DNA from: Talinum fruticosum
Taxonomy: Eukaryota; Streptophyta; Magnoliopsida; Caryophyllales; Talinaceae
Direction: 5' to 3'
Assembly (NCBI GenBank): GCA_021018815.1
Contig: JAITYX010000017.1
Coordinates: 7,936,001 to 8,000,000, forward strand
Length of the DNA: 64,000 nt
Shown here one piece after another: positions 49,292 to 59,110 of this stretch; positions within the stretch are counted from its first letter, which is position 1, and every line of letters starts with the position of its first letter. A program made the translations under genes and the position numbers. A model generated the notes under the pieces. It made no database searches and was not told the DNA's origin. It was given only the letters and a program-made list of their open reading frames with translations.

Positions 49292-49292
49292 A
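49193..49292. repeat. GA-rich tract
   Basis: An imperfect GA-rich stretch contains a perfect GA run at 49263-49288. It lies inside the Harbinger-like element, just left of the hAT insertion. Confidence 0.8.
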
Positions 49293-49299
49293 TTGGAAG

Positions 49300-49962
49300 T
49301 AGGGATGAGCGGTTCCGGTACTCTATTCCAAAATTAGGAACCCGACTCTTACCCTATTTGACCGGTTCCCGAATTTTAGGAACCTTATCCTTACCCTATT
49401 TGACCGGTTCCCAAATTTTAGAAACCCGACACTGAACCTCGGGTTCCAGTTCCGATTCCAAGGTACCCTATTTACACCATTATTCTTATGAAAAAAATTA
49501 TAAGGCCTTAAAAACATACAAACATCAACTCACGTTAATCATTTAATTAGTTAAAGTTTAACAAGCAAACAATTAAATACCACAACTTTTAGCAATTTTT
49601 CACAAAATCAAAGTTGGTAGTAGAAACAACATTCTTAAAGGGGGATGTGATCAAAATCTTACAAAGTCTATTAAAAGCTAAGATAACCAAATGTCTCAAG
49701 TTCATTAACTAAATTTAAATAAAAATAATGCATCCTTTAAACTTCCATTGCATCTTCAACATCAATAACTTATCAATCACGAGTTGGCAAGATTTATGAA
49801 ATATAAAATAAAATACCCTTTAAACGGTTCCAGGTTCCGGTTCCATGATTTCATTTTAGGAATTTTACCCTTACCCGTTTGACCGGTTCCGGTTCCGGAA
49901 CCTTACCCATTTGATCGATTCCGGTCCGATTCCAGGATACCCATCAATCATGCTCACCCCTA
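49300..49962. mobile_element. hAT-type MITE, 663 bp
   Basis: The ends TAGGGATGAGC and GCTCACCCCTA are inverted repeats with one mismatch. The flanks ATTGGAAG (49292-49299) and ATTGAAAG (49963-49970) are the 8-bp target duplication typical of hAT, with one change. Inside, both ends carry arrays of GGTTCC/GGAACC words. There is no coding sequence. It interrupts the Harbinger-like element and is therefore younger. Confidence 0.85.
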
Positions 49963-50311
49963 ATTGAAAGTGTATTAAAATTTGATCACAAGGATGGATG
50001 TAATCATAATTGTTTAGTAAATATATAGGTAATTGTAATTGCATATGTAGATGTAAGTATGATAACAATGTAATTTTGATTGCATTACTAAATTGTAACC
50101 AAATATGGTAATGTAATCACCATTACCAATTTGATTACATTACCACTTTGATTACATTCAACCAAATATGCCCTAAAGTTTTGTTAGAAAAATGTGATTT
50201 AAGTAGCATATTCCTATTGTATTTCATCAATTATTGGATAATTGTTTAACTAGTTATTTTTCGGTAAAATGAGTTATTGGATTAGCTTATTAATATAGAA
50301 TTACAGAAAAT

Positions 50312-50313
50312 GA

Positions 50314-50391
<78 letters not shown>

Positions 50392-50462
50392 GAACTACTA
50401 CTACTAACAACAACAACAACAACAACAACAACAATAACAATAAGAACAATAATAATAATTTA
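50312..50462. repeat. compound (ATT)n-(AAC)n microsatellite
   Basis: About 25 ATT units (to 50390) are followed by a short CTA run, then AAC and AAT runs. A 59-bp tandem duplication (TTTCCAATAAAACAATC at 50498 and 50557) lies just right of it. Confidence 0.95.
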
Positions 50463-50770
50463 TGTTATAATCACAAGTAATCTCATCATCGTCATAATTT
50501 CCAATAAAACAATCTAAATTGAGGGATAAAATAACACAAGCATATCATCATCATCATTTCCAATAAAACAATCTAAATTGAGGGATACATATTAGTACTC
50601 AACAAAATGAACAATTATCTCATTCAAGATTAAATCAAAACCGAGGAAGAAAACAAGGGGCCATATGGGAAGCAAACTATCAAATGGTAGGTTAATGGAA
50701 TAAAACATTAATATATCTAACGTTTGAAATGGTATACTAAATGCTATTTGCTAATATTAAATGTTAGTTT

Positions 50771-51063
50771 ATCGAATAATTGAAATTGTAACACATAAAG
50801 TTTTGATCTAATCAAAATATTAAATGTTATCCGAAACATTGTTACCTAACATGACATATCTTAAGCATAAAAGCTCGGTTTAGGGGTCAACTCATGACTT
50901 GAGTTCTATGGAGTCTATCGATTGAGCTAATCTTATTGAATAATTAAAATTGTAACAAGTAAAGTTTTGATTTACAAGTAAAGATTTGACTTAATCAAAA
51001 CAAAATGTTACCTAAAATATTAAATGTTACCTAAAACATTATTGTCGAACATGACCTACCTTA
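50771..51063. repeat. tandem duplication split by the gag-only LTR element
   Basis: A unit reading ATCGAATAATTGAAATTGTA, then AAAGTTTTGATC, AACATGAC, CTTAA, ATAAAAGCTC and CATGACTTGA, spans 50771-50931. A second copy starts near 50932, runs to 51063 and continues at 53237-53310 beyond the LTR element. The first copy therefore preserves the uninterrupted version of the insertion site. Confidence 0.8.
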
Positions 51064-51204
51064 TGTCACGGGATGATAATTAACTCAAACTTAACTCCCG
51101 TGCGGCGCTAGTAAACTACTCTTGGAACTCTTCTTGAGCTTGCTTGTAAGTCTTAAGGATACTTGACTTAAGCTTGGAGTAAGCTAAGTAAGCAAGACAA
51201 CACT

Positions 51205-51205
<1 letters not shown>

Positions 51206-51245
<40 letters not shown>
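51206..51245. repeat. (AG)n microsatellite in the left LTR
   Basis: This is an AG run of about 40 bp. The matching place in the right LTR (near 53034) has only a short AGAGAGAGAT, so the run grew after insertion or shrank in one copy. Confidence 0.9.
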
Positions 51246-51249
<4 letters not shown>

Positions 51250-51532
51250 GGAGAATGCTTTGTATTACTTAAACTTTTGATGGATGGTTGACGATTACAA
51301 GTGAGCCCTTGGGGTATGTATACTTTCCCACCTCCTCAATGGACGGTTGAGATCTATTTAATCCTATGACCTAGATTTATTCTCTAGAATCCTCTACACA
51401 AATATATTAGTTTCAATACAAGTGTGGAACATTATAGAACATTATGGAACTTTATCGAATGATAAGGAAAATTTTAAAGGATTTCGGAGCATTCTAGGAC
51501 ATTTTCCCCTACCTAATCTCGGTGATGTCCTT

Positions 51533-51800
51533 GTCGCCTACTCGTCTTCAAATGTTTGATTGACATTGAGGAGACTTATGGAACCCAGACTTTTTTCCAT
51601 CTCTTGCTTCTCGTATCTTATGACAAGAGAAAAGAGTTTGGTTCGCTTTGGACAAGAGAAAAGAGTTTGGCGATGTCCTTGTCGCCTACTCGTCTTCAAA
51701 TGCCCGATTGACATTGAGGAGGCTTATGGAACCGAGCTTTTTTTCCATCTCTTGCTTCTCGTATCTTATGACAAGAGAAAAGAGTTTTGTTCGCTTTGGA
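51533..51800. repeat. 139-bp tandem duplication inside the gag-only element
   Basis: GATGTCCTTGTCGCCTACTC begins at 51533 and at 51672, and both copies run through CCATCTCTTGCTTCTCG and GACAAGAGAAAAGAGTTT. The copies are nearly identical, so this duplication is younger than the LTR divergence. Confidence 0.9.
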
Positions 51801-52872
51801 CACTCGAATACCCAATCGGGTTCGTCGCAAAAAAGCAAGATATCTTCACTTTAGATGGCGCCTCCTCCCGAGACTTTCCCTTTTCCCGATAGGCGTATGG
51901 CTTGTCTTTCTTTGGAGGCTGATCCCATTCTCCCCCACCTTTGTCATTGCCATTTGACTCTTTGTTTCGTCCTTCGGAGGGCTTGAACTCATACAAGGAT
52001 TCCGCAGCGGCAATAGCGGAGGTGAGGTCTTGCAGTCCTCGCCTCTTAAGTTCCATCTTGGCCCATCCACATAGGCCATCAAGGAAGCAACATAGAACAT
52101 CTTCTTCCCTCATACTTGGAATTTCCAAGAGTAGTTCTTGGAACTCCTTGACATATTCCCGGATATGGCCCTTTTCGTGTTGGAGGCATCGAAGCTTGGC
52201 CCAAGCTTCATGTTCGGCATCCTTGGGGTAAACCGCCTCTTGAGTTCCCCATTGAATGCTTCCCACATGTTGATGGGATCGAGCCCTCTTTTAATGACAT
52301 CGCACCGGACAAGAGCAATGTCTTTAAGGAAAAGAGAGACATTGCTCACATTAAGGTCGTCTTCTTCAATGCTTGAAGCTCTAAAGTAAGCCTCAAGACC
52401 CCATATGAAGTTATCAATTTCCCTTGTGCTCCTGGCTCCCTTGAAGTTTAGAGGCTTGGGCACATTCACCTTTGGGGCGTCGCCACCGGACCGACCCACT
52501 ATTGGCCACCGCGACCATGCATAACTTCACTCGTGCTTTGAACTCTTCCATTTGCTCTCGTTGGTCTTAAGAGCGGCCTTGAGTTCCCCATCCATAGCCA
52601 TAATCGTGGCTTTGAGGGTTGCCACCTCTTCGGTGAAATCTGTGGCCATCACATTCAAGGCCTCCCATATTTCCTCTTTGAGCGCCGAGTCCTCCTCATT
52701 TGACTCGAGTTCCACGACACGCCGGACCGAGGTGCCGACTAATTCCTTTTAAGTCGACGATGGCATTATACAATTGGGTAACCCTTTCCTCTAGTGCAAG
52801 CAATCACATCCCTTGACCACTCTCGGCCCTTCTTACCACCTTGTTGTTGGCTCCCTCGGTGACACTTGACAT
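51766..52872 (-). pseudogene. Ty3/gypsy gag of the TR-GAG element, frame-broken
   Basis: The protein is a plant Ty3/gypsy gag: an N-terminal coiled-coil-like part (52750-52530), then the retrotransposon gag core with FKGARSTREIDNFIWGLE, MWEAFNGELKRRF and AWAKLRCLQHEKG, and REYVKEFQELLLEIPSM. A zinc-knuckle-like end follows near 51840-51790, with Asp where the family has His. The frame breaks at least twice at T runs, near 52230 and near 51835, each consistent with one missing base; another break lies near 52798. No protease or polymerase follows. Capsid-type gag would package RNA for a helper element. Confidence 0.85.
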
Positions 52873-53310
52873 GGTTCTCCCAAACTTAAGCTCGATACCA
52901 ACCGTCACGGGATGATAATTCACTAAAACTTAACTCTCGTGCGGCACTAGCAAACTACTCTTGGAACTCTTCTTAAGGTTGCTAATAAGTCTTAAAGATG
53001 CTTGACTTAAGCTTGGAGAGTAGGACAACATTTAGAGAGAGATAAAGAGTTTGGGAGAATGTTTCGTATTACTTGAACTCGGATTGATGGTTGATGATTA
53101 TAAGTGAGCCATTGGAATATTTATACTTGCTCACCTCCTCAATGTACGATTGAGATCTATTTAATCGTACGGAATATTATAGAATTTTATAAAATGATAA
53201 AAAAAATTCTAAAAGATTTCGAAACGTTCCATGACACTTAACATAAAAAGCTCAGTTTAAGGGTCAATTCATGACTTGAATTCTATGGAGGTCCATTGAT
53301 TAAGCGAATC

Positions 53311-53620
53311 AAATATTAATTCGATCCAACTCGGTGGATTTTGATGGAGCTTCTACTATACTAAATTGGGCTGTCGAAGGTGGAACTGTTCGGATCAGAT
53401 TCATATATAATTTGAATCCGGCCCGTTGCAGTCGCCAATTGTCCTAGCCCTACGCTGACTAAAATTAACAGAAAATTTGGGTTGGGGCGGGAACAGACCC
53501 ACGACCCGAAATGACCCAAATTTAAAGCCTTCAAGTAATCTGACCGTTTTATGAGATAGTGTCGGGTCGAACTCTGGGTCGAATCTAGGATCCCTAATTG
53601 CTTACTATCCTAAATTTCGC

Positions 53621-53654
<34 letters not shown>

Positions 53655-53713
53655 CTCTGCATTTGTGCTACTTGCCCCTTGACGCACTGATCGTTCTCGA
53701 AGCAGCGCTTCAG
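53311..53713 (+). promoter_or_regulatory. QCR6: QCR6 promoter region and first 5' UTR exon
   Basis: A CT microsatellite at 53622-53653 is followed by a GC-balanced stretch that ends at the donor CTTCAG|GTACGA (intron from 53714). No ATG lies in the stretch from 53655 to 53713. No TATA box is obvious; a CT-rich, TATA-less start is likely. The right end of the TR-GAG element lies less than 400 bp upstream. Confidence 0.55.
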
Positions 53714-55170
53714 GTACGAACATTGACCCCCCTCTCTCCCTCTCCCTCTATCTCTTCTCGTCTCTTCCCTTCCGACTTGATCGTACTCGATTGCTCACTA
53801 AATCAGCTTGCGTTCTAACTTTTGATTTATGGTTTCGATTGTATGCATATATTTCATTTGATATTAGTTTTCTCCGGTTTGAAACCGAAGTTTGTTCTTT
53901 CATTTTCACGCAGCTGTAGTTTATTGATCTATCGGTTTAGATTTGCGATTAGCAATATATGCAACCGAAAATCTGCCATTGGAAATGGATCAAAAACGAA
54001 AAATCAATCAGAAGGGTAAACTTCCGTTATTTTCAATCCTCGCATTGTCTGAGGGTTCTTACATTTATTGGATTTATTTACACGGAGGGTAGAATGCACG
54101 ACGATGAACGTAAGATTGTTGTTTCGAGACTCGATTGGTTGTTTGTTTCGTTTATGCTCAATGCAAGTCCACTAAATTTTTTACATTCGTTCTTTTTGGT
54201 CCATTAAGCTTATGTTCTGTGCACTCTTAACTGGATTCATTGAGGGTAGCATCTCCTTCGAGGCATTGAAGAAAGTCATATAATAACTTCATTCAAATTT
54301 CTATGATGGTGTCTAGATTTACTAGTGAAATGGATGAAGGTCCAACTACTCTTTCTCCGGGCCTTGGATTTGTAAGGTTCTGTCTTGTTGATCTCTCTAA
54401 AAGTAATGAATTTATGTGGTGTGATTGTTAATGGTATAGTCAATATGCAGTGCATTTGTTTATTCCTCAATAACAAGAAACCCCATCAAAGAAGGAACTT
54501 TTATCCCTTAGTTTTTTTTTTTTTTTTATCCTGTAAGCAACTGCCCTTGTGGTATTAAACTAGGCGAGGATGTAATTATTTTGCAGTATTCTGCTATCTT
54601 TTGACTGAAAATAATGGATTTGTCTCATGTTTGGTGGGTTGATGGTGATTACTGATTAGTTTTGTACAAGCCGTTCTTCACGGGCATTGTATATAAGCAT
54701 GCATCCGTCTACATGGGGAAGTGTAAGGCTTTAAGCAGTTGTATATGATTACGATCAGAGCAGCACCATGTCTGTTGTGCTTCGGTTTAATTGCTGTGTG
54801 TGCATTTCTTGTTCTTTTAAATTTTCAACAATTGGCCACAAAGTACCTAAATGCCCATGGAAATCAATGAAGAATGGTTCTTTTATTTGATGCTCTGAAA
54901 TTATTCATCATGAGTCTTGAAAATGCAAGTTTTGATCACACTATACTTGTTTTGTGCTTTAACTCTTAGTTACATCAAAGACAAAAGGGTGCATTTAGAT
55001 AGTGAATAGTGGAGCCTTTTGTGTTCTGCCACGAGTGACGTGTGCTTTGCACTGTGTACTTAGTGCATATGTCATAAACCAGTCAGAGCAAGTCATACTT
55101 CTCTGGTCCTCTGCTTATTAGTTGTAGGTATTATGTATTCAATTGTTAACATACCTGTGGTTGGATGCAG

Positions 55171-55225
55171 AGAAGGATTATTCGAAGTAAACCTTAAGCT
55201 CGGTGCACGTTAGTTTCTTATCTAT
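55171..55225 (+). other. QCR6: QCR6 second exon: 5' UTR plus AT of the start codon
   Basis: The acceptor TTGGATGCAG ends at 55170 and the donor ATCTAT|GTAAGT starts at 55226. The exon has no other ATG. Its last two bases, AT, complete the start codon with the G at 56106. Confidence 0.8.
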
Positions 55226-58202
55226 GTAAGTACATACTCCCTCCTTTGATAGTACATATTTTTTCTATGTTTTGTTTGGCCTTCCCCTCAAATGTCCTTG
55301 AAACTATGAAGTTTGCTACTTCCGGTATGAATCCTTTTGTAGAGACTAGAGAGATCTAGTGCGTAGTCAACCTTACCCTTGCAAACACTTGAAGGGAATT
55401 TAATTATTTGGCATGCAGTAGACCAATATATATGAATTTTTGGCCTTTGTTCTTTTTCTGTTGATACTCAATATTACTTTTATTCTTTTTAAGCCCCCTT
55501 CCCCCATATCTCTATTCGCTGGCCTTGTTTTGTCACCATATTTCAATTATGTCTCCTCACCCTCTTACCATCCTCTATATTTCTATCTCCTTCACAATTC
55601 GGCATTATATTTGTGAGGAACGTTAGCGTAAAGTTGATACTTTACTCTATCTAACTCTTTGATCTTTGCAAGGCAATTGAAGTGTAGCATAATTCTATGG
55701 AGTCATCATAGGATACAAAACTATTATGCGTGGAGTTGTATTTTGTTGTAGTTTATAAAAAGTATGGAGTTCTTATCTCTTCCCTTTTGTGTGAACATGA
55801 GTCTGCTTGACTGTTCAGTTTTTCCATTGGCCTCTCTACTTCAGAAATTTTGGTATATACTGTTTTCGATGATCAGAAACTCTCCCCCAGGCCTACCACC
55901 ACCTTAATATGCACTAGTTGTCTGTTTATGGCCTGAGAAAGAACATTCAAGGTTATGCAATCTTTTTCAGGGTCCTTTGGCAATCTTAACTGTTACGTTC
56001 TCTTTGTTATAGTGTTTCGTTTTCCCCTTTTCCCTCAGCTCCTGGTGCCCTTGATTGTGACTGAGTCCTTTCTTTCATTTGCTACTTGTTCTTTGGTATT
56101 TGTAGGGCGGATGAGGAGCCTGTTGATCCAAGGATTGAACTCGAAGAACGTTGCAAGCCCAAGTGTGCAAAATACTTATTTGAGTACAAGGTCAGTGTGC
56201 TGGATAACAGAAACCTTAAATTAGTTAAGCTATTTGTAGCCCTTTTATGTATAATCTGCTATGCTACCTTTTCCCCACGTCTCCTTTCTAAGAATCTCAC
56301 TTTGAAGCTTATGAAACTAATTGTTGCCGGTTTTCAGACACCAGTAAATGAATTGGAACTACTATTCTATTAAATTAAAAGAGAAAAGTGTAATTAGTAA
56401 AGAGAAATGCAGAGGTGTCGAGGTGTGCCCTAGTGGACAGTAGTCTATGAAAAAATCAGAAACTGATTATTATTTTCTTAAAGTCTTTCCTTGTATTATT
56501 CCTCTGGATCATCCTTTGGGTGTATTTCTCTCAATACAATGTTCATTCTTCATGCTTCAGTAATTGCAATTTCATTTAACGTAGTTGAAATAGATGAAAA
56601 GTGAGAGAATCTCCAGTAGCTGTATAGGGGAACTGAATGGTGGGTAATGATGCTGCTAGGTCAATTATCCTACTTTGTTAGACTACTTTCAATTCAGGTT
56701 TTGGTCAGAATTTTGATAAGTAATGTTTTAGTGGTAGCTTGTAGAGTACTTTGTTGAAGGTACTAAGGTTAACAAGTGATGCTAATTTCTGCATCAGAAA
56801 GAGATGAGTGAGTTATGTTGTATCTGTTAATATTAGTCTCTTAAAAATGGGTTTAAAGTACTGTGTATATACTTGTAGAACTGTGCGAAGATCTAAGGCA
56901 TTGTGATGTGGAGTGTGGAGGCCTTTGGTGTTAATTCATCAAAAATAAATTGAGTGGGATGCCATGTTTGGAGGAATTCTCTTTTCCTTTTCTGTTAGGG
57001 TGGTTTGGAGTGCAGGAGGATTTGACGTGAGTTATGGTAGACTTTGTGTTTTTTTTTTTGGGTGGATTGGGGTGCCTGTGAGAGTATGCCATAAAAAAGG
57101 AGCATGATCTCTGGTCTAGAGGGGAATCTCTCTACTCCCCATCCCTTCCTCCCTCTCTCTCTCATTCTCTCTTTTTTTTTTTGGGGGGTGGTGTGGGGGA
57201 AGGGAGAGGGGGAGGGATTGTTGAATGAGGGATTGAAGGGTTTATTTCTTCCGACAATTTCAAATATTGTTTTGTGGAACATGTAATAAATTTGGGAGTA
57301 ATCACTTGACCATTTCCTTGGGATCAATAATCTATTAGGTGGCGAAATTACTTGTGTTTCTTAGTGTTTGCTCTGTCCCTCGTTCTTGGTGAGAAACTAG
57401 TGTGCAAATTATGTGAAGAAACATTCCAGCCAAGTATGCTTTTGTAGAGAAATGATCAATTTTCTCCAAGAAAAGGTTATGGTTCACTGTGCTTGATTTA
57501 GTGGTTCTTCCTATTACTGCGGTGGGGAGGGTGGGGCAGGGTGAACAGAAGAAATCCAAGAAAATGTAAGTGGGGAGGGTGGGGCAGGGTGAACAGAAGA
57601 AATCCAAGAAAATGTAAGTGTCTACTAATTTGAGAATGTAGAAAGGAAATTGCAGTCTCAAATGGTTTCAGTGCTGCCTCCAATGTTGCAAGTTTCCCCT
57701 TGTCTTCCAGAGCAGCATTACCTTCAATCTGTTCTTTGACTTCCAGCATGTGACAAGAGAGCATGGATGAAAACCTAGTTCATAGACAGTGGCCTTTTCA
57801 TTATTCATTGTCGTCATTTTGAACTTGCCTGATTCTTTGCTGCAATAGCAGCTGTTTCATTTCTATTGCATCTGTTAGTGTCTTTCATTGATGTCATCTT
57901 TTTTATGCCCTGTGCCCCCGCCCCCTTTTTCCCTAGAGAAGTAATCATCAAGAAGTTTGTCTCTGTCTTTCCTGAAATTGAGGAATATGATGCAGGCATG
58001 TGCCAAGAGAATTGAGGGTGATGAAACTGGTACCAAGCATTGCACAGGGCAGTATTTTGACTACTGGTATTGTATTGATAAATGTGTAAGTACCCAAATT
58101 TCTCGAATATGTTTTAAACATTTTGTGCTTGTTACTCATTTCATATGAAAACATGACTTATGAGTGCAGGTTGCACAGAAACTATTTGCTAAACTGAAAT
58201 GA
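55224..58202 (+). CDS. QCR6: QCR6, cytochrome bc1 complex hinge subunit
   Basis: The product is the acidic hinge subunit (UQCRH/QCR6) of mitochondrial complex III. It sits on the intermembrane-space side next to cytochrome c1 and aids its contact with cytochrome c. Coding exons are 55224-55225, 56106-56190, 57996-58085 and 58170-58202, all GT-AG with matching phases, giving 69 residues, the usual plant length. It starts MADEEPVDPRIELEERC and ends VAQKLFAKLK. Cysteines at 17, 21, 31, 45, 55 and 59 form the twin CX9C pattern (21-31 and 45-55) plus an outer 17-59 pair. CTGQYFDYWYCIDKC is the family signature. No presequence is present, as expected for a disulfide-relay import substrate. The frame is intact. 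Confidence 0.96.
56191..57995. other. QCR6 intron between the two main coding exons
   Basis: This 1.8-kb intron holds a 48-bp tandem duplication (57523-57618) and GT/GA-rich patches near 57040-57230. No transposon end is recognised. Confidence 0.8.
57523..57618. repeat. 48-bp tandem duplication
   Basis: Two identical copies start TGGGGAGGGTGGGGCAGG at 57523 and 57571. The G-rich core could fold as a quadruplex, which is inference. Confidence 0.95.
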
Positions 58203-58390
58203 CGATGTGCGATCCTGGTGATGAGAATTTAGAAGCTTATTAATTTGCAGCTGCTGCATGACCTCCAGTTTTTTTATCCCCCGGTTTCATACACAATGTC
58301 TTGTGTACTGGACATTGGATTGTTTTTGTGATTGTAGTAGGTTTGGAGCAAATCTGAAACCACTTTGAATAAAAAGAAGATTATGTGCCT
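58203..58390 (+). terminator. QCR6: QCR6 3' UTR with poly(A) signal
   Basis: The 3' UTR follows the TGA at 58200-58202. A clean AATAAA lies at 58368-58373. The next element, a MITE, starts at 58437. Confidence 0.6.
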
Positions 58391-58436
58391 GTTCTCTTTG
58401 CAATTCGGCTTCTTCTTGTACCTCTTTAATTTATTA

Positions 58437-58708
58437 CTCTCTCTATTTTGAAATAGTTATCGTTGTGAGGTTATGAGGGAGTATTAAGGAATTACTAAAT
58501 TCATAACAAAATTTGTGTTAAAATATCAGATTGTTCTAAGATTTTATTGGAAATGAAAAAAGTCAATGACAAAAGTAGAGAAATAAAGTAATTAATAAGG
58601 ATAAAATTGATAAATTAGTTATTAATATATCATTAGACTTGTAAAATGATTAGTATTGTGAAATGAAAAAAGTTAGTTAAAGTAATATATATTTTGAAAT
58701 GGAGAGAA
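58437..58708. mobile_element. Stowaway-like MITE, 272 bp
   Basis: The ends CTCTCTCTATTTTGAAATA and its near-inverse TATTTTGAAATGGAGAGAA are flanked by TA on both sides (58435-58436 and 58709-58710), as in Tc1/mariner-derived Stowaway elements. The interior is AT-rich with no coding. A sequence like its right end (ATTTTAAAATGGGGAGTA) recurs near 59910-59927 and may mark a second, more decayed copy. Confidence 0.7.
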
Positions 58709-58734
58709 TATTATATATGCACCAGGTATATCAA

Positions 58735-59110
58735 ACTTTGGGGACATGAAAATTTCTTTGTAGTTTCAAGATTATTTAGCTAGGTAATATTATGAAGTAC
58801 GACTTTTTTTCCCTTTGTAGTTTCAAGATTATTTAGCTAGGTAATATTATGAAGTACTGACTTTTTGGGGACATGAAAATTTCTTTGTAGTTTCAAGATT
58901 ATTTAGCTAGGTAATATTATGAAGTATGACTTTTTTTCCCTTTGTAGTTTCAAGATTATTTAGCTAGGTAATATTATGAAGTACTGACTTTTTGTCCCCC
59001 TTAAAGTTCTCCAAACTGTATATTTATTTTGTAGTCTCCTTTGTAGTTTCAAGATTATTTAGCTAGGTAATATTAATGAAGTACGACTTTTTTCCCCTTA
59101 AAGTTCTCCA
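58735..59110. repeat. five-copy repeat with higher-order structure
   Basis: The core TTTGTAGTTTCAAGATTATT, then TAGCTAGGTAATATTA, occurs at 58757, 58814, 58884, 58941 and 59040. The steps are 57, 70, 57 and 99 bp, so a 127-bp pair (57+70) was duplicated and a fifth copy added. TTAAAGTTCTCCAAA is also repeated at about 59001 and 59097. Confidence 0.9.

Larger units (their letters stand above)
48378..50173. mobile_element. PIF/Harbinger-like non-autonomous element, inverted copy, interrupted
   Basis: The left end TATGGCGTTTGG and the inverted right end CCAAATATGCCC match the element at 7973-9029 in opposite orientation, with TAA outside each end (48375-48377 and 50174-50176). The interior matches too, for example the ATAAATGTTATCC and AGTGGC words. 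Without the 663-bp hAT MITE and its target duplication, the element is about 1.13 kb, close to the other copy. It has no transposase frame. Confidence 0.65.
51064..53236 (-). mobile_element. compact LTR retrotransposon with gag only (TR-GAG type)
   Basis: LTRs lie at 51064-51501 and 52913-53236. They have the same order of words (CACGGGATGATAATT, CTCGTGCGGC or CCCGTGCGGC, TTTGGGAGAATG, CTCACCTCCTCAATG) and TGTCA/TGACA-type ends. The element reads leftward. The primer site beside the right LTR reads TTGGTATCGAGC (initiator Met tRNA type, variant), and the polypurine tract GGTAGGGGAAAA abuts the left LTR. CTTA flanks both sides (51060-51063 and 53237-53240). The interior has gag and no protease, reverse transcriptase or integrase. 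The LTRs differ by many changes, including an AG-run difference, so the insertion is not young. Confidence 0.85.
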
